Assembly: GCF_001570545.1 (NCBI RefSeq)
Contig: NZ_BBXD01000031.1
Location: 1-64,000, forward strand
Origin: Herbidospora mongoliensis
Lineage (GTDB): Bacteria > Actinomycetota > Actinomycetes > Streptosporangiales > Streptosporangiaceae
DNA: 64,000 bases
Reading direction: 5' to 3'
Under the pieces are notes generated by a model, which saw only the letters and a list, made by a program, of their open reading frames with translations, searched no databases and had not been told where the DNA came from. The position numbers and the translations under genes are program-made. Of this stretch, positions 8,044 through 16,892 are shown piece by piece. The first letter of the stretch is position 1, and every line of letters starts with the position of its first letter.

Positions 8044-10085
8044 CGCGGATGCGTACACGGTTCGTGGTCCTCCACCTGACGGTGCTGGCGCTGCTCGTCG
8101 TCCTCGGCGTGCGCCTCTACCAGGTGCAGGTCGTGCGGGGTAAGGAGTTCGTGGCCGACGCGACCGAGACGCGCACGCGCGCGGTCGTGGTGCCGGCCGT
8201 GCGGGGGCAGATCCTCGACTCGACCGGGCGGCCGCTGGTGCGGAACCTGACCCGTCTCGTGGTGTCGGTCGACCGCACCCGCCTGGAGCGCATGCCGCGC
8301 GGCGGGCAGGAAGTTCTGGAAAAGCTGTCGGCCGTGCTCGCCATCCCGGTCGCCAAGCTACGGGAGCGCCTGCGGTCGTGCGGTCCCGGCGTGAGCCGTC
8401 CGTGCTGGACGGGCTCGCCCTACCAGCCGATTCCGGTCGACGACCGGGTCACCCAGCGTGAGGCGCTGACCATCCTGGAACGCCAGGAGGAGTTCCCCGG
8501 GGTGACCGCCGAGACGCAGGCCGTGCGCGACTACCCGGGCAAGGCCGACGCCTCCCAGGTGCTCGGCTACCTTCAGCCGGTCACCCAGCAGGAGCTGGAG
8601 AAGCGGCAGGGCCTGAAGGCCAGCTATTCGGGGGTCGACCTCGTGGGGCGCGACGGTCTGGAGGCCGTCTACGACCACGAACTGCGCGGCAGCCCGGGGT
8701 TGCGCCGGGTCCAGGTCGACCGCATGGGCAAGGCCATCGGCGTCGAGCAGCAGATTTCGCCGGTGGCCGGCGACACCCTGATCACCAGCATCGACGCGCG
8801 CGTCCAGGAGCTCGTCGAGAAGGCGCTGGCCGACGCGATGAAGAAGGCGCCCCAGGCCGACGGCGCCGCCGGGGTCGTGCTCGACGCGCGTGACAGCCGG
8901 GTCATCGCGATGGGCAGCGTGCCCACCTACGACCCGGGAGTCTGGACGGGCGGCATCTCCGAGGCCGAATATCAGCGGCTGCTGTCGGAGAAGGCGGGCA
9001 AGCCGCTGGTCTCCCGGGCGATCAAGGGCACCTTCGCGCCCGGTTCGACGTTCAAGGTCAGCTCGGTCTCGGCGATGGTCGCCGACGGCTATCCGATCAA
9101 CGGCACCTACGACTGCCCCGGCTCCTACATGGTCGGCGCCCGGCCGTTCAACAACTTCCGCGGCATCGGCCTGGGCCCGATGAACCTGCACACCGCGCTG
9201 GTGAAGTCGTGCGACACGATCTTCTATCGGGCGGCGTACGAGATGTGGCAGCGCGACGGAGGCATGCAGCCCAAGTCGACCGCCAAGGACCCGATGGCCG
9301 CGATGGCCCGCGCCTACGGCTTCGGCAAGCTCACCGGCGTCGACCTGGTCGGCGAGTCGCCGGGCCGGATCCCCGACCGCTTCTGGAAGAAGGAGCTGTG
9401 GGCGGCCACCCGTAAGACGAACTGCACCCGGTCCAAGACCGGCTACCCCGAGGTCAAGGACGCGGCCCGCGCCGCCTTCCTCAAGCAGCTCGCCTACGAG
9501 AACTGCCTGGAGGGGTTCCAGTGGCGTCCCGGTGACGCCGCCAACTTCTCGATCGGCCAGGGCGACGTGCTGGTCACCCCGCTGCAACTGGCCAACGCCT
9601 ACGCCGCGCTGGTCAGCGACGGGAAGGTGCGCAGCCCGCGCATCGGCTGGGCGCTGACGCGTCCCGACGGCAGCTCCCACAAGGTCATCGAGGCGCCCGT
9701 GATCGGCAAGCTGCCGATCGACAAGAAGACGCGTGACTACATCCGCGGCGCGCTGAGCGAGGTCGCCTCCGACGGTACGGCCGCGGGCGCCTTCGGCGGC
9801 TTCCCGATGGACGTCGTCCGCATCGGCGGCAAGACCGGTACGGCCGAGGTCTACGGCAAACAGGACACCTCCTGGTTCGCCTCGTTCGCGCCCACCAAGA
9901 ACCCGAGGTTCGTGGTCGTCGTCATGGTCTCCCAGGGCGGCATGGGCGGTTCGGCCGCCGCCCCGGCGGTGCGTCAGATCTACGAGGGCATCTTCGGCCT
10001 GACCGGGAAGCCGCCCGCGCTGCCCGCCGGGCACCCGGCCGAGCGCCTGCCGGTCATCGGCCCTGATGGGACGGTGAAGCGCTGA
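8040..10085 (+). CDS. mrdA: Penicillin-binding protein 2 (class B transpeptidase)
   Basis: A 681-residue class B PBP with one N-terminal membrane helix (about 8-28), the dimerisation/pedestal domain, then the transpeptidase. The catalytic motifs are S336-T-F-K, S390-C-D and K598-T-G in GGKTGTAEV. It cross-links peptidoglycan with the glycosyltransferase RodA, encoded next. Several cysteines (C in SCGPG, SRPCW, NCTRS and ENCLEG) lie in the extracellular part and could form disulfides, a common feature of actinobacterial PBPs. Confidence 0.95.
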   Translation: MTRMRTRFVVLHLTVLALLVVLGVRLYQVQVVRGKEFVADATETRTRAVVVPAVRGQILDSTGRPLVRNLTRLVVSVDRTRLERMPRGGQEVLEKLSAVLAIPVAKLRERLRSCGPGVSRPCWTGSPYQPIPVDDRVTQREALTILERQEEFPGVTAETQAVRDYPGKADASQVLGYLQPVTQQELEKRQGLKASYSGVDLVGRDGLEAVYDHELRGSPGLRRVQVDRMGKAIGVEQQISPVAGDTLITSIDARVQELVEKALADAMKKAPQADGAAGVVLDARDSRVIAMGSVPTYDPGVWTGGISEAEYQRLLSEKAGKPLVSRAIKGTFAPGSTFKVSSVSAMVADGYPINGTYDCPGSYMVGARPFNNFRGIGLGPMNLHTALVKSCDTIFYRAAYEMWQRDGGMQPKSTAKDPMAAMARAYGFGKLTGVDLVGESPGRIPDRFWKKELWAATRKTNCTRSKTGYPEVKDAARAAFLKQLAYENCLEGFQWRPGDAANFSIGQGDVLVTPLQLANAYAALVSDGKVRSPRIGWALTRPDGSSHKVIEAPVIGKLPIDKKTRDYIRGALSEVASDGTAAGAFGGFPMDVVRIGGKTGTAEVYGKQDTSWFASFAPTKNPRFVVVVMVSQGGMGGSAAAPAVRQIYEGIFGLTGKPPALPAGHPAERLPVIGPDGTVKR

Positions 10086-10138
10086 TGTCCGCCGCGATCC
10101 GCTGGGCGTTCGCCCCTGACCGGACGGTGCGCCCATGA
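10085..10138 (+). other. Mini-ORF bridging mrdA and rodA
   Basis: An open frame of 17 codons starts at ATG 10085, overlapping the mrdA stop by one base, and ends in TGA at 10136-10138, overlapping the rodA ATG at 10135. It could carry ribosomes from mrdA to rodA across the 49-base gap. Whether it is translated is not known. Confidence 0.3.
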
Positions 10139-11301
10139 TGTCCGCGCCCATCACCCGCATCCGCAAGCGGTCGCTGGCCAGCCGCGCCATCGGCACCGAC
10201 GCCGCCGTCTGGCGGATGGACGGCATCCTGTTCGTCGCCGTGGCCGCCCTGTGCACGATCGGGACCCTGCTGGTCTGGAGCTCCACCCGCACCTGGACCG
10301 CGATCGAGCCGACGGGACTGCTCAAGAAACACCTGCTCAACCTGTGTGTCGGGGCGATCCTGTGCGGCCTGATCTCGATGGTCGACCACCGGCGGCTGCG
10401 GGCCTACGCGCCGGTCGCCTACATGATGGCGCTGCTCGCGCTGGCGCTGGTGATCACGCCGGTCGGCTCGACCGTCAACGGCTCCCACTCGTGGATCATG
10501 CTCGGCGGCGGCTTCGCGATGCAGCCCTCCGAGCTGGCCAAACCGGCGCTGATCCTGCTGCTGGCGATGCTGCTGTCGGAGCCCGCCGAGGGCACCGACC
10601 GGCCCCGGCCGCTCGACGTCGTGCTGGCGCTGCTGGCGGCCGGGCTGACGATGGGGCTGGTCATGCTGCAGCCCGACCTCGGCACCACGATGGTGCTGAC
10701 GGTGATCACCGCGAGCCTGCTGATCTTCTCGGGCATCCGCAAGAGGTGGATCGCGGCGGTGGTGCTGGTCGCCGTGACGGTGGCGGGGCTCGTGTGGTTC
10801 CTGGGGCTGCTGCAGCCCTACCAGGTGGCCCGGTTCACCGCGTTCATGAACCCGGCCAGCGACCCGCGCGGCGTCGGCTACAACGCGACCCAGGCGCTGA
10901 TCGCGATCGGCTCCGGCGAGATCTACGGCAAGGGCCTGTTCGAGGGCGGCCAGACCACCGGCCGGTTCGTGCCCGAACAGCACACCGACTTCATCTTCAC
11001 CGTCGCGGGCGAGGAGTTCGGCTTCCTCGGGGCTCTCACGGTGGTCGTGCTGCTCGGCGTGGTGCTGGTCCGGGGCATCGCGATCGCCCGGCAGAGCGAC
11101 GACCGGTTCGGCGCCCTGGTCGCCGCGGCGGTCGTCTGCTGGTTCGCGTTCCAGACGTTCATCAACGTGGGGATGACGATCGGCATCATGCCGATCACGG
11201 GATTGCCGCTCCCGTTCGTCTCCTACGGCGGTACCGCCACGTTCGCCAACATGATCGGCGTGGGCCTTCTGCAGGCCATCCACAGCGGTCGGCGTACCTG
11301 A
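10135..11301 (+). CDS. rodA: Peptidoglycan glycosyltransferase RodA (SEDS family)
   Basis: A 388-residue SEDS protein with about ten membrane helices. The QPSELAK segment, MLQPDLGT, YQVARFTAFMNP, the F-V-P-E-Q-H-T-D-F-I-F segment and the terminal LPFVSYGGTA are the family signatures; the Asp of QPDLG is the essential residue. It polymerises lipid II during elongation together with PBP2. The two adjacent ATG codons (10135 and 10138) are both possible starts. Confidence 0.94.
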   Translation: MMSAPITRIRKRSLASRAIGTDAAVWRMDGILFVAVAALCTIGTLLVWSSTRTWTAIEPTGLLKKHLLNLCVGAILCGLISMVDHRRLRAYAPVAYMMALLALALVITPVGSTVNGSHSWIMLGGGFAMQPSELAKPALILLLAMLLSEPAEGTDRPRPLDVVLALLAAGLTMGLVMLQPDLGTTMVLTVITASLLIFSGIRKRWIAAVVLVAVTVAGLVWFLGLLQPYQVARFTAFMNPASDPRGVGYNATQALIAIGSGEIYGKGLFEGGQTTGRFVPEQHTDFIFTVAGEEFGFLGALTVVVLLGVVLVRGIAIARQSDDRFGALVAAAVVCWFAFQTFINVGMTIGIMPITGLPLPFVSYGGTATFANMIGVGLLQAIHSGRRT

Positions 11302-11333
11302 GAGCGATCCGCATGAAGGTGCGGCGGGCTCTC
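11300..11333 (+). terminator. Stem-loop after rodA
   Basis: GAGAGC (11300-11305) pairs with GCTCTC (11328-11333) and an inner CCGCA pairs with TGCGG, with a symmetrical 3-base internal bulge. There is no T tract, so it may be a weak terminator or a 3'-end stabiliser. Confidence 0.4.
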
Positions 11334-11409
11334 ACTGGTGGCGCTACTTGTCGGCGAACATTCTGGGAACGAACCTTGAATAGGCGGTGACTCCGCAGAC
11401 GGAGGAAGC

Positions 11410-11661
11410 GTGACCCCCGATGACGAGGCGCGTGAGCGACTACGCGCATTGGACCTGCTTCGCAAGGCCTTTCCCGACTACCGGATCGTGTACGGCAACG
11501 GCCGGTGGGCCGCCGCGGCCGCCGGCAGCCCACCGATGGTGTGGTTCGCCGACACGCCGGGCAGCCTCTGCGGGCAGTTGTTCATGGCTCAGGTCCGGAG
11601 CGGCGGTGACGTCGGCCCTTTCCTGGCGAGCCGTGAGAGCGGCTCGCAGGCTGCGCGGTGA
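11410..11661 (+). CDS. Small hypothetical protein
   Basis: An 83-residue soluble protein with no recognised domain. The GTG start at 11410 follows a good GGAGGA site at 11400. An amphipathic N-terminal helix is followed by a short beta-like segment. It lies 55 bases before the TPR regulator, so the two may be transcribed together. Function unknown. Confidence 0.6.
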   Translation: MTPDDEARERLRALDLLRKAFPDYRIVYGNGRWAAAAAGSPPMVWFADTPGSLCGQLFMAQVRSGGDVGPFLASRESGSQAAR

Positions 11662-11715
11662 CCGTTTCGTGACCATCGCGACGCTAGCGTGGAATTGTCC
11701 CCACCTGGAGAGAGC

Positions 11716-13131
11716 ATGACGTACTCCGCCCGCGGCGCCGACCGTTCCGCGATCCAGTTCGCTTCGGCGATACGCGATCGCACCCTCGCGGCTCTGGGCG
11801 AGCCCCCTTCGACGGCGATCATCCATCAGATCGCCGAGGAGATCCACGCGGGTTCCCCGCAGACCTCCCGGCTGAAGTGCATGCGCCTGGCCAACGGCTG
11901 GACCGTCGAAGAGGCGATCGAGCGGTTCCACGACATGTGCGACCGGGCCGGCATCAAGCGGCGCGGCCTGTCCGAACGTTCCTGGCGGGAATGGGAGGCC
12001 GGGGCGCGGCCCGACCGCGAGTACACCGACCTGCTGTGCCGCCTGTTCGCGACCGGTCCGGTGCAGCTCGGCTTCGCCCGTGACTACACGCCGGAGGAGG
12101 CCCGCCGGGCGCACACCGCGGCCGGGGCCGCCGACCCGGTGGAAGACGCCGCGCGTGAGGCCAGCGAGCACGCCGAGGAGGTCGAGAACAGCGAACTCGG
12201 CGCCGGCGCGCTGGAGCGGTTACGCACCCAGGTGGTCTGGGTGGGCAGGCGATACGTGTGGGAGTCACCTCTCCCGCTGTTCGTCGAGATGCGGGTGTTG
12301 CAGGAGCAGACCCGCAAGGCCCTCGACCGGCGCATCCACCCCACGCAGGCGCAGGACCTCTACTTCCTCACCGGCGCCCTGTGCGGCCTGATGGCCAACG
12401 CCAGCATGGACATGGGCCGCCGGCTGCCCGCCGACACCCTCGCCCGCGCGGCGTGGACGTACGGACGCATCGCGGGGCACCGGTCCCTGATGGGCTGGTC
12501 GCGCGGGATGCAGGCCTCGGTGGCCTTGTGGGACCGGCGTTACGAAGACAGTTTCCGGTACGCCGGAGACGCGCTCACCCACCTCAACGAGGGGTCGGGA
12601 GGGGCCAGGCTCTTCATGCTCCGGGCCCGGTCGGCCGCGATGCTGGGCCGGACCGCCGACGCGCGGGATGCGCTGCTGCGGGCCGAGGAGGCGCGCGCCC
12701 AGGGCCACCGTGACGAGCTGCACGACGAGATCGCCGGGGAGTTCGCGTTCCGTCCCGCCAAACAGCACTACTACGCGGCCGTCACCCACCTTCACCTGGG
12801 CGACGCCCCCCGGGCGATCCAGGAGGCGGGGGAGTCGATCGCGCTCTACTCGATCGACGAGCGGGAGAACCGCTCCTACGGCTGTGAGGCCATGGCCCGC
12901 GCCCACCTGGCGATCGCCTATGTCATGCAGGACGACCAGGAGGGCGCCGAGCAGGCCGTGGCGCCCTTGCTCGAACTGCCCCCCGACCGCCGGATCGAGA
13001 GTCTCGGCGCCACCCTCGCGGCCAGCCGGTCGCTGGTGTCCGACCGGATGGCACGGCAGATCGAGGGGTTCTGCTCCGTCGGCCTCACCCACACCCTGGC
13101 CGTATCCGACCAGCGGAGGCTCACCTCGTGA
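11716..13131 (+). CDS. Helix-turn-helix regulator with TPR-like C-terminal domain
   Basis: A 471-residue protein. Residues about 45-115 (from the K-C-M-R-L-A-N-G-W segment to W-R-E-W-E-A-G-A-R-P) look like a diverged XRE-type DNA-binding domain; the rest is helical and resembles tetratricopeptide repeats, as in many actinobacterial signal-sensing regulators. The ATG at 11716 has GGAGAG just upstream. Its stop overlaps the GTG of the APH-type kinase by 4 bases, so the two products are probably made together. The ligand and targets are unknown. Confidence 0.75.
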   Translation: MTYSARGADRSAIQFASAIRDRTLAALGEPPSTAIIHQIAEEIHAGSPQTSRLKCMRLANGWTVEEAIERFHDMCDRAGIKRRGLSERSWREWEAGARPDREYTDLLCRLFATGPVQLGFARDYTPEEARRAHTAAGAADPVEDAAREASEHAEEVENSELGAGALERLRTQVVWVGRRYVWESPLPLFVEMRVLQEQTRKALDRRIHPTQAQDLYFLTGALCGLMANASMDMGRRLPADTLARAAWTYGRIAGHRSLMGWSRGMQASVALWDRRYEDSFRYAGDALTHLNEGSGGARLFMLRARSAAMLGRTADARDALLRAEEARAQGHRDELHDEIAGEFAFRPAKQHYYAAVTHLHLGDAPRAIQEAGESIALYSIDERENRSYGCEAMARAHLAIAYVMQDDQEGAEQAVAPLLELPPDRRIESLGATLAASRSLVSDRMARQIEGFCSVGLTHTLAVSDQRRLTS

Positions 13132-14012
13132 CCATCCCCCTCGTCGCCGGGATCCCGGCGGCCCTCATCGAGGCCTGCCGTGAGGCCGGCCTCGACTCCA
13201 CCGGAGCCCGGCTCCTGCGCAGCTTCGCCAGCGTCGTCTACCACCTGCCGGAAGAGGGTCTGGTGGTACGCCTGGCGACCGCCACCACCCCCGGCAAGTA
13301 CGACCGCCTGGTGACCTCGATCAAGGTCACCCGGTGGCTGGCCGCGCAGGGTTTCCCTGCTACCCGGCCCGCCGAATGCCGCCAGCCCATCGCGATCGAC
13401 GGCTACCTGGTGACCTTCTGGCACTACGAGGAGCAAGACGGCCCGGCCCCCGGCCCCGTCCCCCTCGGCCTGCTGCTCCGGCGGCTGCACGCGCTGCCGC
13501 CGGTGCCGTTCGACCTGCCGACCTACGACCCGTTCGGGACCATCAGGCGGGCCATCGCGGACGCCCGCGCGATCCGTCCCGAAGAGCGCGAGTGGCTGAC
13601 CGAACGGTGCTCGGCGCTTTCCGACGCCTACTACGAGCGGCTGGAGTTCTCCCTGCCGTACGGACTGGTTCACGGTGACGCGCACCGGGGAAACCTGCTC
13701 CGTGCACCCGGGGGCTACCTGCTGTGCGATTGGGATTCGGTGAGCGCCGGGCCACGAGAGATCGACCTGGCGCCGACGATGGTCGGGGTCAGGTTCGGTC
13801 TGACCGAGGCGCAGCGCGACGGATTCGTCGAGGCCTACGGCTATGACATCCGCAATTGGGCCGGTTATCCGGTGCTCCGGGACACCCGGGAACTCCAGAC
13901 CCTGACGGCCCTGCTCAGGAACGCCCACCGCGATCCTGACGCCCTCGGTGTGCTGCGGTTCAGGCTGGCCTCGCTCCGGGCGGGCGACGACCGTACCTGG
14001 CGCGCCTTCTAG
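13128..14012 (+). CDS. Aminoglycoside phosphotransferase-fold kinase
   Basis: A 294-residue APH/choline-kinase-fold protein. The catalytic loop LVHGDAHRGNLL and the metal-binding LLCDWDSVSAGP are intact; the N-lobe has a VVRLATA strand. The family phosphorylates small hydroxylated molecules, sometimes antibiotics. Translational coupling to the upstream TPR regulator suggests a house-keeping or signalling role rather than an acquired resistance gene, but the substrate cannot be told. Confidence 0.8.
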   Translation: MTIPLVAGIPAALIEACREAGLDSTGARLLRSFASVVYHLPEEGLVVRLATATTPGKYDRLVTSIKVTRWLAAQGFPATRPAECRQPIAIDGYLVTFWHYEEQDGPAPGPVPLGLLLRRLHALPPVPFDLPTYDPFGTIRRAIADARAIRPEEREWLTERCSALSDAYYERLEFSLPYGLVHGDAHRGNLLRAPGGYLLCDWDSVSAGPREIDLAPTMVGVRFGLTEAQRDGFVEAYGYDIRNWAGYPVLRDTRELQTLTALLRNAHRDPDALGVLRFRLASLRAGDDRTWRAF

Positions 14013-14031
14013 CTCCTATACGCTGGGTCAC

Positions 14032-15957
14032 ATGTCTGTCGAGTCGCTGTTTCCCCGTCTGGAAGCCCTGCTGCCCAAGGTGCAGAAGCCGATCCAGTAC
14101 GTCGGAGGTGAGCTCAACTCCACAGTCAAGGAGTGGGACGACGCCACGGTCCGCTGGGCGCTGATGTATCCCGACGCCTACGAGGTCGGTCTGCCCAACC
14201 AGGGCGTCCAGATCCTCTACGAGATCCTCAACGAGCTGCCCGACACCCTGGCCGAGCGGACCTACGCGGTCTGGCCCGACCTGGAGGCGCTGATGCGGGC
14301 CGAGGGCGTCCCGCAGTTCACCGTCGACGCCCACCGTCCGGTGCGCGCGTTCGACGTGCTGGGCGTCTCGTTCTCGACGGAGCTCGGTTACACCAACCTG
14401 CTGACCGCGCTCGATCTGGCGGGCATCCCGTTCCAGTCGGCCGACCGGGGCGACGACGACCCGATCGTGCTGGCCGGCGGCCACTCGGCGTTCAACCCCG
14501 AGCCGGTCGCGGAGTTCATCGACGCCGCCGTGCTCGGCGACGGCGAGCAGATCGCCATCGCGATCTCCGAGGTGATCCGCGAGTGGAAGGCCGAGGGCGA
14601 GCCCGGCGGGCGTGACGGCGTGCTGCTGCGCCTGGCCGAGACCGGCGGGGTCTACGTGCCCCGGTTCTACGACGTCGAATATCTGCCCGACGGGCGGATC
14701 AAGCGGGTCGTGCCCAACCGTTCCGGGGTTCCCTCGCGGGTGTTCAAGCACACCGTGATGGATCTCGACGAGTGGCCCTACCCGAAGAAGCCGCTGGTCC
14801 CGCTGGCCGAGACCGTCCACGAGCGGTTCAGCGTGGAGATCTTCCGCGGCTGCACCCGCGGCTGCCGGTTCTGCCAGGCGGGCATGATCACCCGTCCGGT
14901 GCGCGAGCGGTCGATCACCACGATCGGCGCGATGGTCGACAACGGCGTCAAGGAGTCCGGCTACACCGAGGTCGGCCTGCTGTCGCTGTCGAGCGCCGAC
15001 CACTCGGAGATCGGCGCGATCGCCAAGGGCCTGGCCGACCGCTACGAGGGCACCAACGTGTCGCTCTCGCTGCCGTCGACCCGGGTCGACGCGTTCAACA
15101 TCGATCTCGCCAGTGAGTTCTCGCGCAACGGCCGCAGGTCCGGGCTCACCTTCGCCCCCGAAGGCGGCTCGGAGCGGATGCGCAAGGTCATCAACAAGAT
15201 GGTCAGCGAGGAAGACCTGATCCGCACCGTCACCACGGCCTACAGCCAGGGGTGGCGGCAGGTGAAGCTCTACTTCATGTGCGGTCTGCCGACCGAAGAG
15301 GACATCGACGTCCTCGGCATCGCCGACCTGGCCAAGAAGGTCATCAAGGCCGGCCGTGAGGTCACCGGGTCGCGGGACGTCCGCTGCACGGTGTCGATCG
15401 GCGGGTTCGTGCCCAAGCCGCACACCCCGTTCCAGTGGGCCGGCCAGGCCGACCACGAGACCGTCGACCGGCGGCTCATGGCCCTGCGGAACAACCTGCG
15501 CAACGACAAGCAATATGGCAAGTCGATCGGCTTCCGCTACCACGACGGCAAACCCTCGATCGTGGAGGGCCTGCTGTCCCGGGGCGACCGCCGGGTCGGC
15601 AAGATCATCCAGGCGGTCTGGGAAGACGGCGGCCGTTTCGACGGCTGGAGCGAGCATTTCTCCTACGACCGGTGGATGGCCTGCGCCGACAAGGCGTTCG
15701 ACGGGGAACCGGTCGACGTCGGCTGGTACACCGTCCGGGAGCGCGAGGAGCACGAGGTGCTCCCGTGGGATCACCTCGACGCCGGCCTCGACCGCGAGTG
15801 GCTCTGGCAGGACTGGCAGGACGCCGTCAACGACGTCGAGGTCGAAGACTGCCGCTGGACGCCCTGCTACGACTGCGGCGTCTGCCCGACCATGAACACG
15901 GAGATCCAGATCGGCCCCACGGGCCGGAAACTGCTCCCGCTCACGGTCGTATCCTGA
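14032..15957 (+). CDS. B12-binding domain radical SAM protein (TIGR03960 type)
   Basis: A 641-residue protein with an N-terminal cobalamin-binding-like domain and a radical SAM core whose cluster motif is CTRGCRFCQAG (about residue 278). The C-terminal part has a second Cys-rich patch CYDCGVCP that may hold another cluster. In many bacteria such proteins are paired with a DUF2344 protein, as here (next gene, 100 bases on). The long UTR before the DUF2344 gene and the RNase E neighbour are conserved across actinobacteria. The reaction is not established here; RNA modification is a plausible inference. Confidence 0.88.
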   Translation: MSVESLFPRLEALLPKVQKPIQYVGGELNSTVKEWDDATVRWALMYPDAYEVGLPNQGVQILYEILNELPDTLAERTYAVWPDLEALMRAEGVPQFTVDAHRPVRAFDVLGVSFSTELGYTNLLTALDLAGIPFQSADRGDDDPIVLAGGHSAFNPEPVAEFIDAAVLGDGEQIAIAISEVIREWKAEGEPGGRDGVLLRLAETGGVYVPRFYDVEYLPDGRIKRVVPNRSGVPSRVFKHTVMDLDEWPYPKKPLVPLAETVHERFSVEIFRGCTRGCRFCQAGMITRPVRERSITTIGAMVDNGVKESGYTEVGLLSLSSADHSEIGAIAKGLADRYEGTNVSLSLPSTRVDAFNIDLASEFSRNGRRSGLTFAPEGGSERMRKVINKMVSEEDLIRTVTTAYSQGWRQVKLYFMCGLPTEEDIDVLGIADLAKKVIKAGREVTGSRDVRCTVSIGGFVPKPHTPFQWAGQADHETVDRRLMALRNNLRNDKQYGKSIGFRYHDGKPSIVEGLLSRGDRRVGKIIQAVWEDGGRFDGWSEHFSYDRWMACADKAFDGEPVDVGWYTVREREEHEVLPWDHLDAGLDREWLWQDWQDAVNDVEVEDCRWTPCYDCGVCPTMNTEIQIGPTGRKLLPLTVVS

Positions 15958-16057
15958 GGAGATGCCCCGGGGAGCGTTTTCCCCGAGGTGAAACGTACGA
16001 GACTGGAAGGAACACGGACCGCTGAAAAACGCTCCTGATGGACCCCCGCCCGCTCCG

Positions 16058-16786
16058 GTGGTGCAGCGCCTGCGTGTGCGCTACGCCAAACGGGGGCGGC
16101 TGCGCTTCACGAGTCACCGCGACATCTCGCGAGCCGTCGAACGGGCGGTCCGGCGAGCTGATATCCCGGTGGCCTTCAGCGCTGGGTTCAGCCCCCACCC
16201 GAGGATCTCCTACGCGGGTGCCGCCCCCACCGGGGTGGCCAGCGAGGCCGAATATCTCGAGATCGCGGTGACCCGCATCTGCGACCCGCAGGCGTTCCGC
16301 GTCGCTCTCGACACCTCGCTGCCGCCCGGCCTCGACGTCGTCGACGTGGTCGAGGCGCGCGTCGGCGGCCTGGCCGACCGGCTGGAGTGCTCGCTGTGGG
16401 AGGTGCGCCTGCCGGGAGCCGATCCCGGTGTGGCCGAGGGAGCGGTCAAGGAGTTCATGGCCGCGGCGGAGGTCGCGGTCGAACGCCTGACCAAAAAGGG
16501 GATGCGGAAATTCGACGCACGGGGAGCCGTGGAGTCGCTGTCCGCTGACCAGGACGATCACGTGGAGGGAGGGCCGAATCAGTCGTGTGTCATACTTCGC
16601 ATGGTTGTTCGGCACGAAACTCCGGCCGTCCGACCCGACGACGTGCTCATGGGTCTGCGTCTCGTGGCCGACTTCGCGCCGCCGTCACCGCCTTCGGTGA
16701 CCAGGCTGGCGCAGGGGCCACTCGACGCGTTGACCGGTGAGCCCGCCGACCCGCTCGAAGCCGACCGGGTTGGTGGAGACCACTAG
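16058..16786 (+). CDS. DUF2344 (TIGR03936) protein, partner of the radical SAM enzyme
   Basis: A protein of 242 residues if the GTG at 16058 is used. The conserved start of the domain, R-Y-A-K-R-G-R-L-R-F-T-S-H-R-D, and the later F-S-P-H-P-R-I-S-Y-A segment mark the family. The codons just before the GTG encode K-N-A-P-D-G-P-P-P-A-P-V in frame, a stretch like the N-termini of actinobacterial homologues, yet no ATG, GTG or TTG lies between it and the stop at 15989. A CTG at 16022, preceded by GGAAGGA at 16005, is the only plausible upstream start. The true start is therefore unsure. Confidence 0.85.
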   Translation: MVQRLRVRYAKRGRLRFTSHRDISRAVERAVRRADIPVAFSAGFSPHPRISYAGAAPTGVASEAEYLEIAVTRICDPQAFRVALDTSLPPGLDVVDVVEARVGGLADRLECSLWEVRLPGADPGVAEGAVKEFMAAAEVAVERLTKKGMRKFDARGAVESLSADQDDHVEGGPNQSCVILRMVVRHETPAVRPDDVLMGLRLVADFAPPSPPSVTRLAQGPLDALTGEPADPLEADRVGGDH

Positions 16787-16840
16787 GACTTGCCGCCATG
16801 GCCCCGGAAGGTGGCCGGGCGGACCGCGAGAGACGAGAAG

Positions 16841-16875
16841 AGCCCCCGCGCGGCGCGGAAACGCGCCCGGGGGCT
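16841..16875 (+). promoter_or_regulatory. GNRA-capped hairpin in the rne leader
   Basis: AGCCCCCG (16841-16848) pairs with CGGGGGCT (16868-16875); an inner GGCGCG/CGCGCC stem is capped by a GAAA tetraloop. It lies 17 bases before the rne ATG and has no T tract, so it is more likely a leader structure than a terminator. Confidence 0.5.
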
Positions 16876-16892
16876 GACGGGAGAGCGCCCGC

